Assembly (NCBI RefSeq): GCF_016899775.1
Contig: NZ_JACJJE010000010.1
Location: forward strand, 18,631-82,630
From: Pseudoflavonifractor capillosus
GTDB taxonomy: Bacteria > Bacillota > Clostridia > Oscillospirales > Oscillospiraceae
Direction: 5' to 3'
Length of the DNA: 64,000 nt
This document shows, piece by piece, positions 7,765 to 16,923 of this stretch; within the stretch, counting starts at the first letter, position 1, and the number at the start of each line of letters is the position of its first letter. The translations under genes were made by a program, and so were the position numbers. Below the pieces are notes generated by a model. It did not search any database, was not told the DNA's origin, and saw nothing but the letters and a program-made list of their open reading frames with translations.

Positions 7765-7997
7765 TAATCCGCGGTTCCATCCTTGACCAAAGGATCGACC
7801 GTCTGGTTCAAAAGGTGATGCCGCTGACTGCGACTCATTTAGAGCGGGAGATCGTCCGTCTGAACTGGGAAAAGCAAACCTTGCTGACGGAACAGTTGAG
7901 GAACGAGTATACCGCGCAGATGGATTGTATTGAGTCCAATCAGCTGAACTTTCAAGAGAAAAAGCTGGTGGTCCGCAACCTGATTCAGGCGATGTAG
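7761..7997 (+). CDS. Unrecognised small helical ORF, probably a gene fragment
   Basis: A 78-codon frame (TTG start, no convincing ribosome binding site) encodes a charged, probably coiled-coil protein (ATHLEREIVRLNWEKQTLL, then VVRNLIQAM). The amphipathic pattern is protein-like, and the end resembles the tail of large serine recombinases, but no catalytic part is present. It follows the IS30 scar directly. I treat it as debris of a mobile element rather than a working gene. Confidence 0.3.
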   Translation: MIIRGSILDQRIDRLVQKVMPLTATHLEREIVRLNWEKQTLLTEQLRNEYTAQMDCIESNQLNFQEKKLVVRNLIQAM

Positions 7998-8060
7998 CAT
8001 CAAGGTGATCAAGTAAAATCCTTTGGGGCTTTTAGGTATTGTTCGAAACATGTCAAAAGC

Positions 8061-8089
8061 ATCGGGACAGGCTACTCACCTGCCCCGAT
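8061..8089. terminator. Hairpin between the element scar and the gntR gene
   Basis: ATCGGGACAGG (8061-8071) pairs with CCTGCCCCGAT (8079-8089) with one mismatch and a seven-base loop. T-tracts are weak on both sides. It may end the reverse-strand gntR transcript, whose stop is 100 bp away. The remaining 100 bases to the gntR stop show nothing else. Confidence 0.4.
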
Positions 8090-8188
8090 AGAACAATGTT
8101 TTCTTCCTTTGTAAGAACACAGCCTAGGGACCGCACTCTCAAACAACGGCTCACCACTGGACTGCCTACCAGCTTGTCTGTAAGTGTC

Positions 8189-8878
8189 CTATACCACCTC
8201 TGAGGCTGACGCAAAATCACCGGGTTCCCAAACCCTGCTCATTCGTTGCTCCACCCCCATGATATGCTCCGCCATTGCGGCACGAGCTCGATCAAAATTG
8301 TGTTCCGCCAGCCCCAAAATAATGGCACGGTGTTCTTCCACAGCCGCAGTTTTCGAAGCGCGCAGAGTCGGGGATAAGATCAGGCATCGGGATGAATGCG
8401 TGTTAATCCGATAGACCAGATCGAATAAAAATCGGTTTTCTGTGGCTCGAGCCAGCGTAACATGGAAGCGGGAATCCTGCAGAATATATTCGGAATAATC
8501 GTCTGCAGATTGCATCTGGAGCTTTTCCTGGTGGATAAGCGTATCCTCTAACTGCGCAAGCAGCGTCGGAGTCACCTTGTCCTGCAATTCTTCAATCACT
8601 GTAAGTTCAAGCGGAAGACGCACTTTACGTATGTTAATCGGATCCTCCGGCGCCAAATCACTGACAAAGGTATTCTTTCCTTTCGTCTCCACAAGTCCTT
8701 CGTCGATGAGGCGGCGGAGCGCTGTGCGCAGGGGTGTACGGCTAATAGAGAGGCTTTCAGAAAGCTTCTCTTCGATTAGCTGTTCTTTGGGCATCAACTC
8801 ATGAAAAATAATGGCCTTTCGGATCATTTGATAGGCCTGCTCTGATAGAGTATCTCTTTGTTTAATCTCACTGAGCAC
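8189..8878 (-). CDS. GntR-family regulator, FadR/FCD type
   Basis: A 229-residue protein with a winged HTH at about residues 12-70 (SEQAYQMIRKAIIFHELMP, then SISRTPLRTALRRLIDEGLV) and an all-helical FCD ligand domain at about 85-215 with metal-site histidines (DSRFHVTLA, EEHRAII, AEHIMG). FCD regulators bind carboxylates and repress transport and catabolic genes. GTG at 8878 is the start, with AGGGGAAA upstream. It lies next to the M20 peptidase and TRAP genes, whose divergent promoters carry the same TGTATACAGAATACA site. It is the obvious candidate to bind there, though that link is inferred. Confidence 0.85.
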   Translation of the reverse strand: MLSEIKQRDTLSEQAYQMIRKAIIFHELMPKEQLIEEKLSESLSISRTPLRTALRRLIDEGLVETKGKNTFVSDLAPEDPINIRKVRLPLELTVIEELQDKVTPTLLAQLEDTLIHQEKLQMQSADDYSEYILQDSRFHVTLARATENRFLFDLVYRINTHSSRCLILSPTLRASKTAAVEEHRAIILGLAEHNFDRARAAMAEHIMGVEQRMSRVWEPGDFASASEVV

Positions 8879-9058
8879 AATCGATTTCCCCTAACCCCTT
8901 TGTAGTATTCCAAAAAACTTGGTGCGGCCCCGGAGGTTTCAACGCTCCTGGCTGACTCAAAACTCTGATCGTATCAGTCAGGGGGGTCTCCTATCCATCC
9001 TGCATATGGCGTCTGCTTTTGTTTAATGATTCAATACCACTTTTTGTAATTCATTTTA

Positions 9059-10711
9059 TCAGTTTATTAAATACTTTTCAAGGGTTTTCAACATAATAAT
9101 TGGAAGCTTTCCAAACGTATATTCCATGTGAACACGCTCGGTCCATTTATGGGCGTCCTTGCCGTGGCAGCCAAAATTAAATGCAGGAATATTCAGGCGT
9201 TTAATCTGCTCCAGTGGCACAGGATAGATTGTGTTCATATTTGGCATATTTTTGACCAGTGTGTCGATAGAGGAATCGGTATCATCTAGCTTTAAGTAGC
9301 TGCTGTCTGTCAGTACGGGAAAGAACTGCATCATTTTCAGCTCCTCGCCCACCACAGGCTCCAGCTCCTTGAGCAGTGCCGTTACGCTGTCCAGAAGGTG
9401 AGCTTCCTCCGGACTTTCATGCTTCAGTGTATTCCGGGGGCAGTAGGGGGGAGCAAGGAAAACCACAACGGTGGGCGTATTGATATTATTGACCGTACAC
9501 AGATATTCCACGATCTGCAGGCAGATATCCCGGAAGTCCATAGTGGTGGCCAGGCCCTTTTGAGAGATCTCCTCAATCACCTGGTCTACATCCGGATTTA
9601 CTGCTTTTCCACGAGTGTACAACTCGTCATAGTCCATCACCTGAAGGGCGTACTCCCGCTTTTTATAGGTCAGTCCGGTCATCTGGCAGTATTTCTGACT
9701 CTGCCCATCGGTATAGGCATCCACCGCCTTCAGCGCATCCATGGCGACGGATTTCAGCCGGACAAAAATGTCGTTCATCTCCATGTTGTGGATAAAATAG
9801 TTAAAGTAAACAAAGGTAGAAAAGGCCGTCTGCACATCGTAGGCAGGTTTCAGATCCCTCATCTTCAACGTGGTAGGGGGCATTGTATATTCCCCATTGT
9901 ACACATCGCTGAATTCAGCCCGCAAGTCCATGGCTTTGATAATCTCCGCAGCCACTAGAGAGGCACTGAACCCCTCATACCCCTGGCCCGCATGGGTTGG
10001 CTTGCCAATAATGTAGAAGCAGGGAAGTATCTTCCCCACCGCGCCGGCATGGAAGTAGTGGGCTGTATCTCCGGGAAACGCAGGTGAGATGAAGTCCGTA
10101 TTCATTGCCATCTTATAAGTGAGCTGATACTTCTCCTTCAGCTCCTCAAGCATATCCAGAGAGTGGATAATCCCAGTATGCTGGTTTTCCTCCACCGGGT
10201 TTGTCATAAAAATCAGATTGCCATCAAACATGTCCAAATGCTGCGTAAAATATTTCATCAGAACCAGATTCACCGCGTCACCGCATTTCATATCCGAGAC
10301 GCCCCGTCCAAACATCCACTCGCCGGACTCAATATCTGCCAGAACCTCTGGATCGTTTGTAATGGCCTTAATTTTTTCCGGAAGCGCGTCGCAATCAAAG
10401 GCGTATTCCTGAATAGATCCATAATCGCCAATTCCCACAGTGTCGCAGTGTCCATGGAGAATAATAGTTTCCTTACTGTTACTCTTGGTACCGAAAGCAA
10501 TCGCAATGACATTCACTCGCTTCCATGGGTCATCCTTCAGGGGCTGCACGATCAGTTGGTCCGGATGCTCAGAAAAGTAGGGCAGATCCCGGAGCCACTG
10601 AGCCATGTGTTCCGCAACCTCGCGCTCTCCCTGCGTGTTGTTCATACTGGGAATCGAAACCAGTTTTTTTGTTAAAAAGAGGACCTCCTCATAAAACGGG
10701 TAATTCTGCAT
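9059..10711 (-). CDS. RocB-like M20 family metallopeptidase
   Basis: A 550-residue cytosolic amidohydrolase, about the length of Bacillus RocB and longer than ordinary M20 enzymes. The zinc site is visible: HGHCDTVG at 86-93 (H88, D90), GRGVSDMKCG around 137-145 with a bridging Asp, and NPVEENQH around 172-178 with the catalytic Glu pair. A histidine near the C-terminus (NFGCHGKDAHKW) completes the pattern. M20 enzymes cleave acyl- or amino-acid amides. The natural substrate is unknown, but co-control with a TRAP carboxylate carrier suggests an imported N-acylated acid or peptide. It has a consensus promoter and a GntR-type operator. Confidence 0.85.
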   Translation of the reverse strand: MQNYPFYEEVLFLTKKLVSIPSMNNTQGEREVAEHMAQWLRDLPYFSEHPDQLIVQPLKDDPWKRVNVIAIAFGTKSNSKETIILHGHCDTVGIGDYGSIQEYAFDCDALPEKIKAITNDPEVLADIESGEWMFGRGVSDMKCGDAVNLVLMKYFTQHLDMFDGNLIFMTNPVEENQHTGIIHSLDMLEELKEKYQLTYKMAMNTDFISPAFPGDTAHYFHAGAVGKILPCFYIIGKPTHAGQGYEGFSASLVAAEIIKAMDLRAEFSDVYNGEYTMPPTTLKMRDLKPAYDVQTAFSTFVYFNYFIHNMEMNDIFVRLKSVAMDALKAVDAYTDGQSQKYCQMTGLTYKKREYALQVMDYDELYTRGKAVNPDVDQVIEEISQKGLATTMDFRDICLQIVEYLCTVNNINTPTVVVFLAPPYCPRNTLKHESPEEAHLLDSVTALLKELEPVVGEELKMMQFFPVLTDSSYLKLDDTDSSIDTLVKNMPNMNTIYPVPLEQIKRLNIPAFNFGCHGKDAHKWTERVHMEYTFGKLPIIMLKTLEKYLIN

Positions 10712-10756
10712 GCTTCTACCTCCTAAACAGTATAAATTTGATGACCTTGATCCATT

Positions 10757-10814
10757 TGTATTCTGTATACAATGAACACAACTTCATTATACGTACCAAG
10801 TCCAAAATTGTCAA
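10757..10814 (-). promoter_or_regulatory. Consensus promoter and operator of the M20 peptidase gene
   Basis: On the reverse strand TTGACA (10814-10809), 17 bases and TATAAT (10791-10786) match the sigma-A consensus exactly. The operator TGTATACAGAATACA (10771-10757 on the reverse strand) starts about eight bases after the predicted transcript start, a position that blocks initiation. Confidence 0.8.
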
Positions 10815-10926
10815 GATTGAAATAAAAATAGTTAATATCCTTTTATAAATTGGCTGTTTGTACGATTCCAGTTTGGAATGAAAAACGATACCATTACATT
10901 ATAGTCGAAACTTGAATAAAAATCGC

Positions 10927-10990
10927 TTGACATTCTCCACGAAATATTGTACGCTTAAACAAATAAAATGTATACAGAATACAGAATACA
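10927..10990 (+). promoter_or_regulatory. Promoter and operator of the TRAP operon
   Basis: TTGACA (10927-10932), 17 bases and TACGCT (10950-10955) form the forward promoter. The operator TGTATACAGAATACA lies at 10969-10983 and is followed by a repeated GAATACA (10984-10990). It is the exact inverse copy of the site in the divergent peptidase promoter and sits at the same distance from the -10. The 448 bp between the two genes hold no other feature I can support. Confidence 0.72.
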
Positions 10991-11159
10991 AGTTTACAAA
11001 GAGTAGTGTCATCTTTTTTCACACGCAAGAGAAGCGAACCGACTACGATCTTCTACTGTTCATTTAGTTGGAAATTCGAATGGCCATCAATCTATGGTCT
11101 ATCAAACAAACGGTGGTCATTCGGTTTGCAAAATATTTATTTTATGGAGGGCGTTGAGG

Positions 11160-12191
11160 ATGAAGATGCGAAAGTACACTGCGATAGGCCTTGCACTTGC
11201 GATGCTGGCTGGTCTGTCTGCCTGCGGCAATGATAGTGGCGGCGGCAGCGGCGAAGCCGGAGAATACCGTCTGGTCATCGGTACTACAATCCAGGATGAC
11301 TCCGCTTCTGGAATTGCGCTTCTCGAGTATTTCGAACCCTATATCGAAGAAAACTCGGGCGGCCGGATCCAGGTTGAGGTACAGAACAACTCTGTTTTGG
11401 GCGGCGACCGTGAGCTCTTTGAGGCTCTGCAGCTGAATACCGTCCAGGCCACCTTCGGGCCCATGTCCACCTTGTCCAACTTTGAGCCTAACTACCAGGT
11501 GTGCGACTTTCCATTCCTATTTACAACGAAGGAGCAGGCGTACGAGCACCTAGACGGTGAGTTTGGAACCAAGTTGGCGGAGAACCTACCCAACGTAGGA
11601 ATGCGGCTTTTGGCCTATGGCGAGAATGCATTCCGTAACATCTCCAACAGCTCCCACCCCATTGAGACGATTGACGATCTGACCGGTTTGAAAATCCGCG
11701 TCATGGAATCTCCGGTTAACATCGCCACCTATGAGCTGTTGGGGTGCACCCCCACCCCCATGGCTTTCAATGAACTCTACACCGGCCTGCAGCAGGGCAC
11801 TGTGGACGGCCAGGACAACGGCGTGGTACTGACCTATACCTCTAAGCTATACGAAGTTCAGAACTACTACAGCTTTATTGGACAGATTTACGCCCCCAAC
11901 GCCATTGTGGTATCCGAGGCGTTCTGGCAGAGTCTCCCGGAGGATTTGCAGCAAGTGGTGCAGGAGGGCTCCGATTACGCCATGGAGAATCAGCGCCGTT
12001 TGAACACCGAGATGGAGAACTCTCTTCTGCAGGAAATGGTTGACAACGGATATCTGGAGGTCAACTACGTGGAAGACGAAGCCCTCGCGGAGTTCAAAAA
12101 GGCCACCCTCCCCGTGTGGGAGCAGTTCAAGAGTGAGATCGACCCCGAAATTTATGAGATGGCCGTTGAAATTCGCGATAGCGCAGCATAA
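11160..12191 (+). CDS. dctP: TRAP transporter substrate-binding lipoprotein DctP
   Basis: A 343-residue lipoprotein with a signal ending in the lipobox LSAC (LAGLSACGNDSGGG), then a DctP-family solute-binding domain. It has LKIRVMESP (the conserved Arg that pairs with the substrate carboxylate) and the characteristic YTGLQQGTVDGQDNG segment. It captures an organic acid outside the membrane and hands it to DctQM. ATG 11160 is chosen because GGAGG lies nine bases upstream and the signal peptide starts there. It is the first gene of dctPQM under the operator shared with the M20 peptidase. Confidence 0.93.
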   Translation: MKMRKYTAIGLALAMLAGLSACGNDSGGGSGEAGEYRLVIGTTIQDDSASGIALLEYFEPYIEENSGGRIQVEVQNNSVLGGDRELFEALQLNTVQATFGPMSTLSNFEPNYQVCDFPFLFTTKEQAYEHLDGEFGTKLAENLPNVGMRLLAYGENAFRNISNSSHPIETIDDLTGLKIRVMESPVNIATYELLGCTPTPMAFNELYTGLQQGTVDGQDNGVVLTYTSKLYEVQNYYSFIGQIYAPNAIVVSEAFWQSLPEDLQQVVQEGSDYAMENQRRLNTEMENSLLQEMVDNGYLEVNYVEDEALAEFKKATLPVWEQFKSEIDPEIYEMAVEIRDSAA

Positions 12192-12406
12192 AACGCTTAT
12201 CGGCACCGCCGCCTCCTCTTCGGTAAGGAATAGAGAGATAGGCAAAGTGAACCGTCTGCAATTTGCAGAGTATCAGCGAAACGTATGTTTTCATATTCTG
12301 TACAACATCCCAACTCGACATTTGCCTATCCCTATTTTCTTAACCTGCAGAGGATGGTGCCACTGACATAGAATATTTTGCCTGTAAAAGGCGAAGGGTG
12401 GATAGT

Positions 12407-12907
12407 ATGAAAGATAAAGTGATTCGTGCGTATGACCATCTGGAGGAAGCGCTTTTATTTGTAATTTTGACAGCTATGGTGGCCATTATTTTCATACAAG
12501 TGGTGATGCGTTACGTATTCAGTAACGCTCTATCCTGGTCGGAGGAATTGGCGCGCTACCTGTACGTGTGGAGCACATGGGTTGGCGTCAGTTATTCAGC
12601 CCGCAGGGGAACTCACCTGCGGATTACCATGTTCCGGGACAGCTTGCCTCCGAAGGGGAGGAAGGGTCTGGAAATCATAGTGACAGTTATTTGGATCCTG
12701 TTCGGTATTTTCGTTCTGTGCCTGGGCATCGAGGCGGTCAGCACCATCGCTGCGTTTGGACAGCTCTCCTCTGCCATGCGCATTCCCATGCAGTTCTGTT
12801 ATCTCTCGATTCCAGTTGGAATGGGACTGATGATTCTCCGTTTACTCGGGTCTCTCATAACGCAAATCAGAAATTTTGGACAGAGTGAGGAGGAGAAACC
12901 GGCATGA
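12407..12907 (+). CDS. dctQ: TRAP transporter small permease DctQ
   Basis: A 166-residue membrane protein with four predicted helices and the DctQ signatures RYVFSNALSWSEELARYLYV and GVSYSARRGTHLRI. ATG 12407 is preferred to the GTG six bases before... nine bases upstream at 12398, because GAAGGGTGG gives a normal spacing to the ATG. The small subunit supports the DctM channel. Its stop overlaps the dctM start. The 215 bp after dctP carry no clear terminator. Confidence 0.9.
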   Translation: MKDKVIRAYDHLEEALLFVILTAMVAIIFIQVVMRYVFSNALSWSEELARYLYVWSTWVGVSYSARRGTHLRITMFRDSLPPKGRKGLEIIVTVIWILFGIFVLCLGIEAVSTIAAFGQLSSAMRIPMQFCYLSIPVGMGLMILRLLGSLITQIRNFGQSEEEKPA

Positions 12908-14190
12908 ATCTTGTGCTCTTGTTTGTAATCTTCGGTGTTTTGATCCTGTTAAGTGTGCCGATCGGCGTCGCCCTGGGCGCTTCTACTGCGATTACCATTA
13001 TTTTCACCAGCATGATTGACCCCGTTTTGATTGCCCAGAAAGCATTCACCGGCCTGGACTCCTTTAGCCTTTTAGCAATTCCCTTCTTCATGATGGCAGG
13101 CAACCTTATGGCCCACGGCGGTATTGCCCGCCGCATTGTAAACATGGCGGACGCGCTGGTGGGCAAATTTACCGGCGGCCTTGGCATTGCCACTGTCATC
13201 GGCTGCATGTTCTTTGCCGCAATCTCCGGCTCCGGTCCAGCCACTGTGACGGCCATGGGTACCATTATGATCCCTGAGATGGAGGAGCGCGGCTATGACC
13301 GGGCCTTTGCCACAGGTCTGACCGCCACTGCCGGCACTATTGGTGTCATCATTCCCCCCAGCATTCCGTTCGTCATTTACGGCGTTGCCTCTGGCACCTC
13401 TGTAGGCGACCTGTTTTTAGCCGGTTTTATCCCTGGCATTCTGATCGGCCTTGCACTGATTGTCGTCTGCTGTATCATTTCTCATAAACGTGGCTATAAG
13501 GGACACTCCGAGGAAAAAGGGAAAAACGTCAGCCTGGGAGCTGTCTTTCTGGATTCTATCTGGGCGATTCTGGCTCCCGTCATTATTCTAGGCGGTATTT
13601 ATGGCGGCATTTTCACCCCCACGGAGGCGGCGGTTGTCGGCGTGGTGTACTCCCTAATCGCCGGTAAGTTCATCTACAAAGAGCTGACCTGGAAGGTGTG
13701 GATCGACACGCTTCGGGACACCGCAGACTGCAATGGTTTTACCGGTCTGGCTCTGGGCTTCTCCATGTCCTTCGCTTCCTATCTGGCTATTGAGCAGATT
13801 CCGAACAAAGTGGCCAGCGCGCTCATGGAGATGATCAGTTGGGATTGGCTGCTGATCCTGATGATGCTGGTGGTTCTGCTCATCGTCGGGTGCTTTGTGG
13901 ATAACATCTCCTCCTGCTTGATCCTCACCCCGGTGTTCCTGCCTATCGCCGTCGGTGTCGGTATGGACCCGGTCCACTTTGGCATCATGATGACAGTAGC
14001 CCTGGCAATTGGCTTTGTCACACCACCCTATGGTGTCAACTTGTTCGTTGCCTCTGCAGTAGCGAAGCTGTCTATTGAAAAGATTTCCAAGGCAGCCATT
14101 CCCTTTATTCTGGCGATGGCAGTCTGTCTACTTCTGATCGCGTATATTCCAGACATCTCTATGTTCCTGGTACATTTGCTTGGGACATAA
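12904..14190 (+). CDS. dctM: TRAP transporter large permease DctM
   Basis: A 428-residue permease with about a dozen hydrophobic segments and family motifs: AIPFFMMAGNLM, AAISGSGPATVTAMGTIMIP, IPPSIPFVIYG, GGIYGGIFTPTEAA and FVTPPYGVNLF. It moves the substrate with sodium. The start overlaps the dctQ stop (ATGA). A strong hairpin follows, so dctPQM is a closed operon. Confidence 0.95.
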   Translation: MNLVLLFVIFGVLILLSVPIGVALGASTAITIIFTSMIDPVLIAQKAFTGLDSFSLLAIPFFMMAGNLMAHGGIARRIVNMADALVGKFTGGLGIATVIGCMFFAAISGSGPATVTAMGTIMIPEMEERGYDRAFATGLTATAGTIGVIIPPSIPFVIYGVASGTSVGDLFLAGFIPGILIGLALIVVCCIISHKRGYKGHSEEKGKNVSLGAVFLDSIWAILAPVIILGGIYGGIFTPTEAAVVGVVYSLIAGKFIYKELTWKVWIDTLRDTADCNGFTGLALGFSMSFASYLAIEQIPNKVASALMEMISWDWLLILMMLVVLLIVGCFVDNISSCLILTPVFLPIAVGVGMDPVHFGIMMTVALAIGFVTPPYGVNLFVASAVAKLSIEKISKAAIPFILAMAVCLLLIAYIPDISMFLVHLLGT

Positions 14191-14205
14191 TCCTTGTCCC
14201 GTGAT

Positions 14206-14251
14206 GGAGAAATCACTGCCCGGTGTTTTTGTATCGGGCAGTGATTTCTCC
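14206..14251 (+). terminator. 17-bp hairpin after dctM
   Basis: Arms 14206-14222 and 14235-14251 are perfectly complementary, with a 12-base T-rich loop. No U-tract follows, so it may act as a transcript-end stabiliser as much as a terminator. A smaller perfect hairpin (14373-14379 with 14384-14390) lies in the gap before the next gene; otherwise that gap is empty. Confidence 0.65.
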
Positions 14252-14484
14252 TACCGCTAAGCTACAATGAGGCTGGACCATGTTTAAAAATGGGTAGAAT
14301 CCCCACCAGCACAACCAAATAGTTCAACAGGACAAGCCATTTGATCCCGCACTCTCTGCTTTTTAGCAGCCGGCAGGGAAGGATCCCTGCATTGTGGATA
14401 CGGCTCGCCAGGCGTACTGGCATTTTCGAACAAATCCTGTGTGCAGTTTTTTCTGAACTATAACCTTGGAAGGAGATATTTCCG

Positions 14485-15759
14485 ATGCAGCAACGAGAAT
14501 TCAGTCTGTGCTGCGGCACAAAAGAGTATTTCATTCAGGTGCCCGAGGGGGTTGCATTTCAATATGCAACACTCCCTCCGGTGGAGTGTCCAGAAAATCC
14601 AATTGCTGCAATTCAGGACGCGTTGGATTCTCCCATCGGCGCACCGCGTATCGAATCTCTGGTGCGGCCTGGGCAGAAAGTCTGTATCATATGCGATGAT
14701 AACACGCGTCCCACCCCGGTCGATCAGATTTTGAAGGCACTGCTTCCGCGTTTAGCGCGTGCCGGAGTGGACCGGAATGATATTTCCATCGTTTTGGCCC
14801 TCGGCAGCCACCGCCCCATGACAGAAGAGGAAATTTTGAACAAGCTTGGCGCGGAGGTCGTGAGCCGGTATCGGGTTCTAAACAGCGAATTTGAAAATTC
14901 GGACTCTCTCGTCCAGGTTGGTACAAGTGAACTGGGGACTCCAATTCGCGTTTTTAAACCTATCATGGAGTCCGACATCCGAATCGGCATTGGATCGGTC
15001 GTTCCCCACGGCTGCATGGGGTGGAGCGGCGGAGCAAAGATTCTTTATCCGGGCGTCACAGCTGCAGATATTGTCTCTGAATTTCATGTGATGCAGGGCG
15101 TTCGGAAGGAGTTTCTTGTGGGCATGGTGGAGAGTCCTACACGCCTTGCTGTGGAAAAGTGGACCAAGTCCATTGGTCTGCATTATATCATCAACACTGT
15201 TTTGGATAAAAAGCTCCGGTTATATCGCGTTGCGGCGGGACATTATATCCAGGCCCACCGAAAAGCTGTGGAGTACGCTCAACAGGTGTACGGCATCCAT
15301 CTAACCAGGCAACCAGATGTCATTCTAACTTCAGCCTATCCGATTTACATAGACTTTTGGCAGTGCGGGAAAGCGGTCTACGCTCCCGTCAAAGTCATCA
15401 AGCCGGGGGGAGAGCTTCTGGTACTGGCCAGCTGCCAAGAGGGCGTTGGACCGCACCCTAACATGCTGCCCTATATGGGGTTGGAGGATGGCCCGGAGCA
15501 GTTGGCCAGACGGTTGCAGAATGGCGAAGTTGGAGAAGATACGCTGACAATGGCAGTGGGCGTCAGCATGGGACGCGCTGTGCGGCACTGCCATACCACC
15601 TGGATCAGCGATGGTCTCACAGCGGAGGACTGCCATGTGGGACATATGTCCCATATCCCGGAGTCGCAGTTACAGCAGGCCCTTGAACAGGCGCTGGCAC
15701 AATTTGCCCACCCGTTTCTTTTGATCATTCCGGAAGGAGGAGAGGCAGTCCTGATTTAA
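14485..15759 (+). CDS. LarA-type nickel-dependent 2-hydroxyacid racemase family protein
   Basis: A 424-residue protein of the lactate racemase family. Residues equivalent to the known catalytic set of Lactobacillus LarA (H108, H174, K184, H200) are all present with an offset of one: H109 in GSHRPMT, H175 in VPHGCMG, K185 in SGGAKILYPG and H201. The nucleotide loop DDNTRPTP is at 71-78. In this family K184 carries the nickel-pincer cofactor made by LarB, LarC and LarE, none of which is in the window. It probably racemises or epimerises a 2-hydroxyacid, perhaps the substrate of the TRAP carrier upstream. AAGGAG precedes the ATG and a terminator follows at 16046. Confidence 0.85.
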   Translation: MQQREFSLCCGTKEYFIQVPEGVAFQYATLPPVECPENPIAAIQDALDSPIGAPRIESLVRPGQKVCIICDDNTRPTPVDQILKALLPRLARAGVDRNDISIVLALGSHRPMTEEEILNKLGAEVVSRYRVLNSEFENSDSLVQVGTSELGTPIRVFKPIMESDIRIGIGSVVPHGCMGWSGGAKILYPGVTAADIVSEFHVMQGVRKEFLVGMVESPTRLAVEKWTKSIGLHYIINTVLDKKLRLYRVAAGHYIQAHRKAVEYAQQVYGIHLTRQPDVILTSAYPIYIDFWQCGKAVYAPVKVIKPGGELLVLASCQEGVGPHPNMLPYMGLEDGPEQLARRLQNGEVGEDTLTMAVGVSMGRAVRHCHTTWISDGLTAEDCHVGHMSHIPESQLQQALEQALAQFAHPFLLIIPEGGEAVLI

Positions 15760-16045
15760 TGATTTGCGAACGAATATTGTTTCGTATTCTGAATGCTGAT
15801 TTTCCGCTCTAAAATGCAATTTTCTTTTGTGTAGCTTAGGCTCTGATTGAAAAAAGTCAATCTGCCAGAACAGCGGGTCTTTTTCCGCTATACTGCGATG
15901 ATGTTTCTTGTAATCCACAGGATTGCTGCAACAAACTGCCTTGTCTGATAGAAATATCCATCGTCCTTTGGCACAGTTTCAATGTTCAAACAGGGCCTAG
16001 AAAATTCCGATTCTATGATTGTCATGGAGAATTTGCACAATTGAG
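15760..16045. other. AT-rich gap with no supported gene
   Basis: Between the racemase stop and its terminator there are about 290 bases with no good open frame, ribosome binding site or repeat that I can support. It may be decayed sequence or a long 3' untranslated region. Confidence 0.5.
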
Positions 16046-16088
16046 AGTTCTGGGAAATCCTTCAAAGAAGATTTCCCAGAACTTTTTC
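16046..16088 (+). terminator. Intrinsic terminator after the larA-like gene
   Basis: A perfect 14-bp stem (16046-16059 with 16070-16083) with a ten-base loop runs into TTTTTCTC. It is a textbook forward terminator and separates the racemase gene from the AraC-type regulator. Confidence 0.88.
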
Positions 16089-16146
16089 TCTCAATTTATT
16101 GTGTACTATATACAATAATTTGATTTGTATTTGTGGGGGTAAGTCT

Positions 16147-16920
16147 ATGTATCCCAGGACTTTTTACATCAAAAGCCAACGAATCAAATATCAAGAGACC
16201 AAACTAAAGAATCCAGTTTTTGCAAAATGCTATCTGATTAAAAATCCCTACCGGGATCAGATTGTCGCGATCCCGGACGGGTGCATCGATTTCCAATTTG
16301 TCTGGGAGGGGGAGAAGTGCCGCGGATATGTCTGCGGGAGTTATCTAAAAGGAAACCCATCCAAGATCGGGACCTATCAAAAATGCTTCGGCTTAAAGCT
16401 CCATCCGGGGGTCCTGTTTTCCTTTCTGGAAACCAGTCAAATTTCCCTTTTTATTGAAAATCGGATCTCCCTGGAGCAGTTTTTGAACATATCATCTCTG
16501 GAAACTCAACTGCAGTACCAGGACAGCTTCTCCGATCTTATGGAGCGATCTTTAAACTTTTTTCAGTGTCAGTCCCTTTATCCGACCCATAACATCGCCA
16601 GGGAGACTATGGATATCATTTTGCAGACCTCTGGGTCCACACGGATCTCTGAGATTGTGCAGTCCCTTGGTTACAGCCACCACTACGTCAATAATCTGTT
16701 TAAACTGCACTATGGCATCCCCACCAAAAAATACGCGGAGATCGTGCGGGCCCAGGCGGCCATCGAATCGCTTTATGTGAACGATGTGATGGATGTGGTG
16801 GATGAGCTCGGCTATTACGATCAGGCCCACTTTATCCGGGCCTTTAAAAACTGCACCTCGCTGACTCCGAACTCCTTCCTCTCCCAGCTGCATGCGCAGA
16901 ACGGGACGGTCATTGTGTAG
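16147..16920 (+). CDS. AraC-family transcriptional regulator
   Basis: A 257-residue protein. The N-terminal half is a small effector-type domain (IPDGCIDFQFVWEG, GLKLHPGVLF). The C-terminal AraC double HTH spans about residues 160-250 (ISEIVQSLGYSHHYVNNLFK, then DVVDELGYYDQAHFIRAF). ATG 16147 has GGGGGTAAG upstream; an earlier in-frame ATG has none. It faces the CoA-transferase operon tail to tail with only three bases between stop codons, and no terminator lies between them. It may regulate that operon, but position alone does not prove this. Confidence 0.82.
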   Translation: MYPRTFYIKSQRIKYQETKLKNPVFAKCYLIKNPYRDQIVAIPDGCIDFQFVWEGEKCRGYVCGSYLKGNPSKIGTYQKCFGLKLHPGVLFSFLETSQISLFIENRISLEQFLNISSLETQLQYQDSFSDLMERSLNFFQCQSLYPTHNIARETMDIILQTSGSTRISEIVQSLGYSHHYVNNLFKLHYGIPTKKYAEIVRAQAAIESLYVNDVMDVVDELGYYDQAHFIRAFKNCTSLTPNSFLSQLHAQNGTVIV

Positions 16921-16923
16921 AAA

